Of a stretch of 64,000 nucleotides of DNA, positions 45,163-54,544 are shown one piece after another. Origin of the DNA: Jaltomata sinuosa (taxonomy: Eukaryota > Streptophyta > Magnoliopsida > Solanales > Solanaceae); assembly GCA_003996215.1 (NCBI GenBank), contig QJPP01000277.1, positions 744,001 to 808,000 of the forward strand, read 5' to 3'. A program made the position numbers and the translations under genes. Positions within the stretch are counted from its first letter, which is position 1, and every line of letters begins with the position of its first letter. The notes beneath the pieces were generated by a model. It did no database searches. It had not been told where the DNA came from and saw nothing but the letters and a program-made list of their open reading frames with translations.

Positions 45163-46272
45163 TAAAAATGTTGATATATCATACAAACAAGCACAATTTT
45201 AATAGAAAAAGTGGAAAACTATAGCCAAGTGGATAAATTTACTCTTCTCATCATCATCCTCTGAATTTTTCACCATTTTTTCATAAACTCTTCTCCATCA
45301 TCTATTATTATAATAAGAGGACAATGTAACACCATTATCTATTATCATTCTACTTCTTCCACCAGTCACCCACCACAAAACCTTTCAAAGCTAGCAAAAA
45401 GAAAACTTATCTGAAGAACACAGAACACATGTGAAATAACAACGGAGGACACAATAATTCCAAAGAGAGAGAGCAAAGCAAGAGGATCCTAACTGAACCT
45501 AAAAACTCCATAAAAACAAATTTGGAAAATTTCATTACAAAACTTAGACCCTTTTTGTCTTAATTTTTTTTTGTTAGTTTATCTTCTTTTTAATTTTTTA
45601 AAATTTTTTTCTTTGTTTTAAGGAGAAACAATTAAATATTACATAACTAGTCTTAAATTAATAAAAATAAAGAAAAAGAAGTTGGGAATTTGATATTCAA
45701 AATTCATGAAGTGTTGTTAAATCAAATAAGTGTTTGTGCAATATCTTGAAAACGTCTTTGGGGAGTTAAAATCTGAAATTTGAGCTCATGGAGAGAAGAT
45801 TTATAGTGGTTTTTATCATATTTTAGTGGTTATAGTGGTTTTATGTATGTGTATATCTCTATTTATCCTTTTATGTCGTGTATATATTGATATCAATATA
45901 CATCCTTGAATATATATATGTGATATACAATGGTATACACAATATGCATATATGATATACATTTCTAGGAGATTTTCCAAGTCAATTTCAAATTTAAAAT
46001 TTAACTCTACACAAGTCCAGATCATCACCATCATCCTCAAATTTTGTATAGAGGTAAAAATTTATTTGCGATTTGAAGATTGAGTTTTTCATATGATTTT
46101 GCCAATGATGAACTGGAAGGATTTTAATGGAAATAATAGAGAAATTTAGTGATTTTATAGATGTGAAGAGACAATGGAGAATCAAAGCAAAATAACAGGA
46201 ATATAAGTGTGAGTTGCCTTAGTCATGTTGATCCTCAAGCGTTGTGGAGCCTTGCACTCAATATTGGGATCT
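45163..46272. other. Anonymous AT-rich stretch
   Basis: About 1.1 kb between the C LTR and the copia LTR. Poly-T/A runs, TATATATGTGATATACAATG and neighbouring near-palindromes at 45880-45965. No gene, terminal repeat or tRNA is recognised. Short minus-strand frames at 45816-46185 show no known motif. Confidence 0.5.
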
Positions 46273-46533
46273 TGTTGAAGAAAATTTTAAACCATATCTC
46301 TCTTTATAGATTTATTAACTGAATGTATTGGTTCTATGTTTCTTTGATTCTCGTTGATGGATGTTCTTCATATAGCCCAGATTTTCCTAATATATTAAGA
46401 ATTAGAATACAATATAATCCTAATCCTATCTAAGTAAACAAACCTTAACTAAGTAACCATGTAACTACTAATCCAAATGGATTATAGAATCTACCTTGTT
46501 GACTCCTCAAGCTCATTGAAGAGTTCTCTATCA
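46273..46533 (-). mobile_element. Ty1/copia 3' LTR (about 261 bp)
   Basis: On the minus strand a polypurine tract, TTGAGGGGGGA (46534-46545), is followed by TGATAGAG. The LTR seems to end TTTTCTTCAACA at 46273. Length and the G-run are usual for copia LTRs. The 3' boundary is an inference because no partner LTR is present. Confidence 0.65.
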
Positions 46534-46545
46534 TCCCCCCTCAAG

Positions 46546-47306
46546 TTGGAAATTATCAATGATAAAACTCAAAGTAATATTGTTCGAGTAAAGTATAGGA
46601 GGAGAATCAAGAGACACCCTAAGGTGTCATAGCAGATGAAGGATCCATGTGATTTCTGCCACAAGAGAAGCAATGGCATGATACTCCGACTCCAGACTAG
46701 ATTTTGCCACTGTGCGTTGCTTCTTAGATGACCAAGAAATAAAATTTACACCCATAAAAATGCAAAGTCCTATAGTAGAGTGACAAGTGAGAGAAACCTT
46801 CCCAATCATCACCACCCGCAATAGAGCCTAGATGCGATCCAAAAACCAAAAGTCATAGTGCCAGCAAGATATCAAAGGATATGCTTGATGCCTTGCTAAT
46901 GCATCATCGTAGGAGCTTACATAGATTGACAAACCAGATTAACAGGATAAGTGACATTTGTACTTTTCAAAGTGAGATACTAAATAGCTCCAACAATGCT
47001 TCTATACTCCAAGGCATTAATGGGAGAACTAACAACCGTATAAAAATCACACTTTTGGGATAATAGAGTGTGTATCACTTTGGCATAGTGAATCATGGTT
47101 TACAAAAGAATATCTTGTGAATACTTTGCCTAGATGAGATATAGACCATCTTCATAAGGCACAACATCAATACTGAGAAAAAATGGAGCGTTTCCATATC
47201 TTTTAGAGAAAATTGGGCACTTAACTTAGCGATGAGTGACTGTAAAAGACTAAGATTACTTCAAGTGAGCATTATATCATCTACATATAAAAGTAGAATT
47301 ATGATA
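46546..47306 (-). pseudogene. pol: Ty1/copia reverse transcriptase end and RNase H
   Basis: On the minus strand the remnant opens with ILLLYVDDIM, the catalytic YVDD of copia RT (about 47290-47260). It continues through FSLKDMETLHFFLSIDVV and an RNase H segment at 46821-46627 (MGVNFISWSSKKQRTVAKSS, EYHAIASLVAEITWILHLL), then a conserved PPILYSNN segment before the polypurine tract. Several stops. The rest of the element was cut off by insertion of the I LTR at 47307. Confidence 0.87.
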
Positions 47307-49430
47307 TGTAAAACCCCAGTATCTTAACCAACTACTGTACAACACTTAGCAGGAAAATTTTAGAAAAATTCTATGTTTCCAAAAATCATGGTCAAGATCC
47401 TGAACCGTCATTCAAAATGATGAACCGTGATCTAACCCGTGGTCTGAACCCCAGTGTTGGTCCCCTTCATTCCATAGTTGACTTCATCGATTGTGTTTTC
47501 AACCACATCCTATCCTGTCACTCATGGATTTAGCCATTAGAGAGGTGCCATTTTCCACCTCAGAACCGAGGATGGAAACATGGACTGTAGTTTTGAACCA
47601 CAGTTCATCCTATCAATCATGGTCCAGCTATTCAGAGGACCCTCACTTCAGGGTTCAAAAACCATCACTTAAATAATAGTCCATCATTTAGAACCATGGA
47701 CCATCCTATCACTCGTGGAATCACTAGACTAGAGGACCCTCCAGAACTCAAGGACAGAACTATGACTCAGTCGATGGTCTATCATTTAGAACCATGGTCC
47801 TTCAACCAATCCATGGATTGATGTTACGAAATTTTTAGCAGTTTTCTTTTTAATTCTTAGGAGTATTCTAGATTTTTCCTATCCCTTTTAAAGGCTAAAC
47901 TATGATGTTTTACTAAGCCTAAGCCTACCCAAATCCTTCATTCCCTTAGATTACATTCGACACTTAGAAAAATGGGAGAAAAAGAAGCGTTTCATTCTTT
48001 TCAAGAATAAGCAGAGGGTTCTTCAAGGTTCAGGCTCCAAAACCAAGAATTCTTCAATAGATTCTTCTTCCAGGTATGTGGTAATTCATCAATAGGTAAC
48101 CTTTCATCAATTGAGTCCCTAAGTAATTCAATATCTTCCATTTTCAGTTCAGTCTTTAGACCTAGGGTTCCATAAATTCATGAACAAATTGTATCTCAGT
48201 TTCCAATATTATGTATGAATCCTATTTCATGCTTTCTTAAAAGTCTAGCATTGTTATACATTTAGAATTCCCATGCCCTATGTATGTTAAATTCAGTACC
48301 TTGGACTATAATTTATGAACTGCGTTCCTGTATTCAGAACTTCATGATAAGAATGCCTTCAGTTTCAGCATATTGTGCATTCTTAGAAAGTCAGTATTTG
48401 AGCTATCCAGTATGTCAGTTGGTATTATTTGTTTACATATTTAGTTGGGAGTAGACTTAGCACCGAGTGGACGAAGGGATGAAGGCTTACCCGTCAGTTT
48501 AGGCTGAGACCTTTAGTAGAGGTTCTTAAGTCCCAGAACTATGGCGCCAGAACTACAGTGCCACCGTAGGTTATAAAGAGGTCACTCGTAATATCAGGCT
48601 TGACACCCTATTCCCTTGTTAGACATCAGATTAGTGGATCCATGCCAGTATATGTTTGTGCCCTTGGCAAGGTATGAAAACCCTCCCAGCTAGTGTTACA
48701 AGTTGGCCCTATAGTTAGCTCAACTTGGTGTATGTCGGTTAATAGTAGCTCCCACAGTTCAGATTCAGTATTGCTTTGACCATGTATTCAATTATTTAGT
48801 TCAGTTCAGTTCAGTTCAGCATTATACAGTTACTTGTTTAATACTTGGTCATTGCATCAGTTAATCCTTCAATCTCATATTTCAGCTTTCCTTCATGTTC
48901 AGATTATTTTATCATGCTTAGTATATATATATATATATATATTTTCATATAGTTTAGTGCATATCTTACATATCCTACATGCTCAGTACATTCAGAGTAC
49001 TAATGCATACTTTTGTGCTACATCCTATTATAATGTAGGTTTAGATGCTCAGCATCCAGACCGTGCTTAGTACGATTCCCTAGTCCTTACAGCAGCTCAG
49101 TTGGTGAGTCCTCATACTTCAAGGACAAGATTTATGCTTTCTTTACTCAAGCTTATTTTACAATTTTTAGACTTTTAGAGTTAGTTGGGAGCTTGTCCCA
49201 GCAACTCATCTCAGATAGAGAGTTTCAGACATAGAGTTAGTTTTTCATCTTATACAGTCAGACTTCATATATATTCAAATGTTCTAACTATTATGATTAC
49301 TTCACCTTTAACTTCTGCACAAATAATATTTAATCATAATGCTTAATTATGCTAAATCATGGGTTAGCTTGGGGTCACTTGTGGCTCTAAGCATCATGTT
49401 GCATCTAGGGGGTAGACTCAGGGCATTAAA
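47307..49430 (+). mobile_element. I 5' LTR (2124 bp)
   Basis: Starts TGTAAAACCCC and ends AGGGCATTAAA before a primer site. Same family as E by its start, length, ACCATGG/ACTCGTGG words (47400-47820) and the closing GGGGTCACTTGTGGCTCTAA block. It has inserted in the copia RT. Simple repeats within: (TTCAG)4 at 48799-48819 and (AT)n at 48922-48941. Confidence 0.88.
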
Positions 49431-49434
49431 AACT

Positions 49435-49446
49435 TGGTAATAGAGC
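49435..49446 (+). other. I primer-binding site, degenerate
   Basis: TGGTAATAGAGC, two changes from the tRNA-Met consensus, five bases after the LTR. Confidence 0.75.
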
Positions 49447-49644
49447 ATTAGGTTCAAGAGTCCTAGGGTGTCTAAAAGTCATGTCAAGTAGAGCCTTTTT
49501 CATGGGTGTGAAGCTCTTCACACTTATGAGAGAGAAGCTACAAAACATTTTTAGGAAAACTTCCCTTTTTTCATTCCTATCTCGTGTTATAGAATATGAA
49601 CTCTATTTAATCTCCTTCTAACCCATGCTCTATGCATTACAAAA

Positions 49645-50252
49645 ATGCCTCCCAGAAGAGTGAATGGAAATAGGAATTGAAACCAGCAAGCACCACCAGC
49701 TCCAGCAGACCCTTTGAAAGAGCAAGTCACTCATGCTGAGTTCAGGGCTGCTTTTCAAGTGCTAGCTCAGGCCATGACTACTTAGGTGAATCATCAGGCT
49801 CTGGCACCATTCCTACTACAGAATAACTCTACAAGTGGGCTAGAATAGGTGACTTCAGTTATTCTAAACAAAGGTCATATGGTGGTAATCGCCCTCAATT
49901 CTGCCTGAAATCTTCAGCTCCAGTCCCATTCTCTGCTAGTGCCCCAGTGCCCAAGTTCAGACAGGATCAGCGGGATAGGGCACTAGGCTCTAAGTACCAG
50001 GGTAGTGTCACTAGTGGGCGCACTCATCCGGTTTGCAAGAAGTGTGGTAAAAACCACCAAGTTAAGTGTATGGCATGTATTAGGAACTGTTTTAGATGTG
50101 GAAAGCTAGGCCACAGAATGAAAGTGTGCCAAATGGCTTCACAAAAGGGCAGGGATACTCGCCCACAAAATCAGGCTAACTCTATAGCAGCTCTAGTAGG
50201 TTACCTAACTCAGCAGGGTGCCTCATCTAGTGCAGGTGGCAGTCAATGCTAA
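49645..50252 (+). pseudogene. gag: I gag, core deleted
   Basis: Starts ATG CCT CCC (MPPRRVNGN) like the E gag, then HAEFRAAFQVLAQAMTT. After about 49845 it jumps straight to the region before the zinc knuckle; the central gag domain that E retains at 21690-22150 is absent. The knuckle itself is intact at 50085-50130 (CFRCGKLGHRMKVC, C-x2-C-x4-H-x4-C), with an upstream CKKCGKNH. Stops occur in the N-part. It could not assemble particles. Confidence 0.8.
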
Positions 50253-50289
50253 AATAGGTTCTATGCTCTTCTGACTCTACAGGACCAGG

Positions 50290-50637
50290 AGAATTCCCCC
50301 GATATGGTCACAAGTACATTACGGTCTTTTATACCAATGTTTATGCATTGTTAGATCCCAGAGTTACACTTTCCTTTGTGACCCCTTATATAGTAGTAGA
50401 CTTTAATATCAATCCAAAAATCCTCCCAGAGACTTTATTAGTCTCTACCCCTGTTGGTGATTCAGTTATATCTAGATGGGTACACAGAAATTGGCCGATT
50501 ACAGTTTCTCAGAAAGTCACCTCAGCCAATCATGTAAAGTTAGAAATGACTGACTTAAACATTATTCTAGGAATGGAATGGTTACATTCCTTTTATGCCT
50601 TAGTTGAGTGGAGAACCAAGGTAGTTCAGTATTAGTT
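50290..50637 (+). pseudogene. pol: I aspartic protease, decayed
   Basis: The open segment 50348-50637 holds MLDPRVTLSFVTPYIV at the active site, where the family has D-S/T-G-A/S, so the third active-site residue is replaced. It is followed by VSTPVGDSVISRWVHRNWPI and LGMEWLHSFYALVEWRTK. Located between gag and RT as expected. Confidence 0.8.
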
Positions 50638-50769
50638 TCCAAACGAACCAGTCTTAGAATAGAAGGGTAATACCGCAGTGCTTGTAAGTCGATTTGTCTC
50701 CTATATTAAGGCCAGAAAATTGATTTCAAAAGGGTATATCTATCATCTTATTTAGGTTAAGGATTCAAA

Positions 50770-52200
50770 TTCTGAGACCCCAACTCTCAAGTCAGTCCCA
50801 GTGGTTAATGAATTCCCAGAAGTGTTTCCATATGATCTGCCCGGAGTTCCTCCCAAGTTGGAAATTGACGTCAGAATAAATCATATTCCAGATACCCAGC
50901 CTATCTCAATCCCTCCTTACCAAATGGCTCCAGCTGATCTTAAGGATTAGAAGGAGCAGTTGAAAGACTTTTAAGATAAGGACTTCATCAGACCTAGTAT
51001 CTCTCTATGGGGTGCTCTAGTTCTTTTCATGCATAAGAAAGATGGGTTTCTCAGGATGTGCATCGACTACCGTCAGTTGAACAAAGTCACAATAGAGAAC
51101 AAGTATCCCATTATGAGAATTGATGACTTGTTCGACCAATTTCAGGGTGCCAGTTTCTTTTCTAAGATAGACCTCAGATCCGTCTAGCATCAGCTCAGAG
51201 TCAGAGATTGTGACATTCTGAAGACAGCCTTCACAACTTGATATGGTCACTATGAATTTGTAGTTATGTTTTTTGGACTAACAAATGCTCTTACAGATTT
51301 TATGGATTTGATAAACAGGGTGTTCAAGCAGTATTTGCACATATTCTTCATCATCTTCATCGATGATATACTTGTATATTCTCAGAGTGAAAAGAAGTAT
51401 GCAAATCATTTGAGAGTTGTACTGCTGACTCTCAAGGATCTCAAGTTATTCATCAAGTTTAATAAGTGTGAATTTTGGATGAAGTCAATTGCTTTTCTTG
51501 GTCATATGGTATCTAGTGAGGGTATCCGAGTTGATTCGCAGAAGATAGAGGTAGTGAAGAACTGGCCTAGACCTACTTCTCTGACAAACATCTGAAGCTT
51601 TTTGGGTTTGGCTGGTTACTATAGGAGATTTGTTAAAGTATTTTCATCCATTGCTGCCCCATTGACCAGATTGACTCAGAAAAAGGTTAAGTTCCAATGG
51701 TCAGATAAATATGAGAAAAACATCCTAGAGTTGAAAACCAGGTTGACTACAGCCCCAGTTTTAACTCTACCAGAGGGTTTACATGGTTTTGTTGTGTATT
51801 GTGATGCATCCAGAGTTGGCTTGGGTTCTGTCTTGATGTAGCATGGAAAGTCAACGTTTATGCCTCTAGACAACTTAAGATTCATGAAAAGAACTACCCG
51901 ACTCATGACCTTGAGCTTGCACCAGTTGTGTTTTCCTTAAATATTTGGACACACTACTTGCATGGTGTCCATTTTGACATGTTTACAGACCATAAGAGCC
52001 TCCAGTATATGTTCACCCAAAAATAATTAAATCTTCACAAGAGAAGGTGGCTCGAGTTTCTAAAGGACTATGATATGAATGTGATCTACCATTCAGGTAA
52101 GGCCAATGTAGTGGTTGATTCCCTTAGCAGACTGTCTATAGGTAGTGTGTCTCATGTTGAGGAAGAAAGTAAATAACTAGCTAAGGATGTTCATAGTGTT
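50770..52200 (+). pseudogene. pol: I reverse transcriptase and RNase H, decayed
   Basis: Linker and fingers at 50790-51260 (EFPEVFPYDLPGVPPKLEID, KKDGFLRMCIDYRQLNKVTI, FFSKIDLRS) with several stops. Palm at 51266-51595 (FGLTNALTDFMDLINRVF, catalytic FIDDILVYSQS, KCEFWMKSIAFLGHMVSSEG). Thumb and RNase H at 51602-52200 (GLAGYYRRFVKVFSSIAAPL, VYCDASRVGLGSVLM, FTDHKSLQYMF, GKANVVVDSLSRLSIGSVSH). Closely parallels E, so I and E belong to one family. Confidence 0.9.
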
Positions 52201-52532
52201 GCTTGCTTAAGAGTTTGCCTTACAGATACAACAGATGGCAGTGTGAGTTCAGAATGGGTCAGAATCTTCTCTAGCAGTCAAAGTGAAGAAAAAGCAAGAC
52301 AAGGATCTTATCTTACTTCAGTTATAAGGTGTAGTCCATCAGCAGAGGGTAGAGGTTTTCTCCCAAGGGGAAGATGGTGTTTTTCTCTACCAGGGTCATT
52401 TGTGTGTTTCTAATGTGGATAAGTTGAGACATCAGATCCTAACAAAGGCCCATAGTTCCAGATATTCTATTCATCTTGGCGCCACCAAAATATACCATGA
52501 TCTACGGAAAGTCTATTGGTGGAATGGCATGA
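52201..52532 (+). pseudogene. pol: I integrase N-terminal domain, cut by H
   Basis: After a linker, RYSIHLGATKIYHDLRKVYW (about 52455-52515) is the histidine half of the integrase zinc domain. The reading stops at WNGMMR (52532) where element H starts, so the cysteine half, catalytic core, chromodomain and 3' LTR of I are beyond H and outside the window. Confidence 0.82.
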
Positions 52533-53020
52533 TGAGGATTCTTGGTAGTTCTTGAGCATGCTTAGTGTGATATGGTGTGTTTAGGTTGAGTTGTAGGTAT
52601 AATGAGCTAAGTACACCACAAGGATGTAAAAGTCAGTAAAGAGGCTCATTATGAGTCATTGTGGAGGATTACAAGCTGTGGTGCCAGTCAAAGTTGAAGG
52701 ACAGAACTGAAGCGGATACATAAGGTTAAAATGGCCACTATTATGAACCATTTTTATCCATTACTGGTCATTTTTAGAAGACAAAAAATGTGCAAAAACA
52801 ACAAGTTAGAATGCCTGATAGAATGGACCGGATTGGCTAATAACAATTTGTTTTGGCTTCTATTTTGGCTTCCATTTTGAGTCCAGAATCTAGGTGAACG
52901 ATATAAGTTATCACAGTGTAAAGAAAGGTTTATTTTGAGCAAGAACGGTCCATTTTGGTAACCGTACGAGATGATGCGGATTTTTTTCCTAGACCTTTCG
53001 GGATATGATTCCTACTCGCC

Positions 53021-53030
53021 TATAAATAGC
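53021..53030 (+). promoter_or_regulatory. TATA box 1 of the H LTR (candidate)
   Basis: CCTATAAATAGC is an almost ideal plant TATA element, about 490 bp upstream of the second one. Confidence 0.5.
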
Positions 53031-53220
53031 ATCCTTCGGTTATTTTCTCAAACATCTCAGAGGCTACTGATGTACCACCATTCTACGGCACATTTGACTC
53101 CTTTAACTAAGAATAATCGTGAGTTTGCAAGCAACCGTTGTCGTTTTTGATGTTTTATGTTGGAATTGCAGGAAATAGCGACAAACGTAGAAAAGGAAGG
53201 AAAAATGATCAAAAGAGCGC

Positions 53221-53466
53221 CACTGGTTAAGAGTGACGGCCACCATGACGGGCCATCACACATGCGATGGTCTGTCAAGTAGACCGTCAAGTTGAGGCAG
53301 CACACTGCCTAGTGGTGACGGCCATTGTGACGGTCCGTCAAGCATGCGATGGTCCGTCAAGTAGACCGTCAAGATGAGGCAACACACTGCCTAGTGGTGA
53401 CGGCCACTGTGACGGTCCGTCAAGCATGCGACGGTCCGTCACCCAGACCGTCAAGTTGAGGCAGTA
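53221..53466 (+). repeat. Three 82-bp units with TGACGGTCCGTCA palindromes in the H LTR
   Basis: Unit starts CACTG at 53221, 53303 and 53385, exactly 82 bp apart. Each unit has GTGACGGCCA, then TGACGGTCCGTCAAGCATGC, a second GACGGTCCGTC, then AGACCGTCAA and a GAGGCAGCACACTGCCT foldback into the next unit. The array ends 47 bp before the second TATA box. Confidence 0.92.
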
Positions 53467-53513
53467 CGCGCGACGTGGATTCCGAACGTTTTTGGGTTTA
53501 TTTCCTGGACTGC

Positions 53514-53520
53514 TATAAAT
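53514..53520 (+). promoter_or_regulatory. TATA box 2 of the H LTR (candidate)
   Basis: CTATAAATACC directly follows the palindromic array. Its position in the LTR, with about 0.94 kb to the LTR end, suits the U3/R border. Confidence 0.6.
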
Positions 53521-54466
53521 ACCCTAAGTTAGGTTATTTCATGATCATTCATCACAAGTTCATTACCCAATAGTTCAAGGATTATTTTGAGCGAGAATTC
53601 GAGAGGAAAACACTACACAATCACGTTTTTCTTCTTGATCATCTTGTTCTTGAACGTTCTTGGGATTTTAGACTCTTGTTCTTGAAAAGCTTGAAGCTTG
53701 TGTTCATCTCTTTTGTAAGAACTCTTTATTATTATTATGAATACTATTTCTTCATTCTTTCGTTTTGCAAACATGAGTAACTAACTTCCCACAACTAGGG
53801 TTGTGGGAGCCATGGCAAAAGTAGCAATATAGATTCCGGGTAGCGTAGGGTTTAATCTTTATGTTGTCACGTGGTTAATCATTCACTTACTAACGTTTTC
53901 TAGTGGTTGCAAACATTAGAACATACCTAGGTTTAATTTGCTTGAGTAAAGAGATTAAAACTGGGAAATTTGATTAACTACAAGGATTCGAGACTACCAA
54001 CTCTCGTCTCATGATTAATGATGTAACTAGATTAATCTACTGGATGTTTAGGATTGAAACAATGAAGTTTACCTTTTCAAGTTTGAGAGAATTGAAAAGG
54101 AAATGTGTCTAATTGGTTGAGAAACGTTTAGACGACACCATGAATTCAATCACATCGTGATATGCATATAGAGAGAATCCGGTCAAGCATTGAGTCGAAA
54201 TTGTTACGACGTCATGGTGAACACTTTCCTAGTTCACTCTCATATTGATTATTAATCGCGCATTATTATTTGCTTTGGTTAAAATATTGTTCACACAACA
54301 CCTCCCAATTTACCGGAAACTATCGACTACTAGTCATTTGATTCAATATCGATTTAATTTGCACCTTATTCCCTGTGGGATCGACCCCAACCTCTGTTGG
54401 GTTCTATATTTGACGACGACCGCTTACGCTTCGTAATTGGAGTTGTAATTTGGGCGTAGCAAATTT

Positions 54467-54484
54467 TGGCGCCGCTGCCGGGGA
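54467..54484 (+). other. H primer-binding site (tRNA-Asp type)
   Basis: TGGCGCCGCTGCCGGGGA, five bases after the LTR, is the classic Athila/Tat primer site, complementary to the tRNA-Asp 3' end. No damage is visible. Confidence 0.9.
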
Positions 54485-54544
54485 ATACGGTTGTTTATTA
54501 AGTCTTGTGTGTTTTTTTGTTTCTTACAGGGTACTGAGTAGTGC

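Larger units (their letters stand above)
52533..54461 (+). mobile_element. H 5' LTR (about 1.93 kb)
   Basis: The right end is firm: GTAGCA then a primer site at 54467. The left end is placed at TGAGGATTCTTGG (52533), where I coding sequence stops; TGGTAGTTC at 52543 is an alternative, because the 3' LTR that would decide is outside the window. The LTR holds two TATA boxes and an 82-bp tandem array. Confidence 0.78.

Noticed and set aside
47491..47820. Protein-coding frame with repeated short words
   Set aside because: It is the palindromic-word cluster of the I LTR, matching the one in E.
54245..54436. Small coding frame in the H LTR
   Set aside because: It lies in the non-coding leader part of the LTR and has no start context or similarity.
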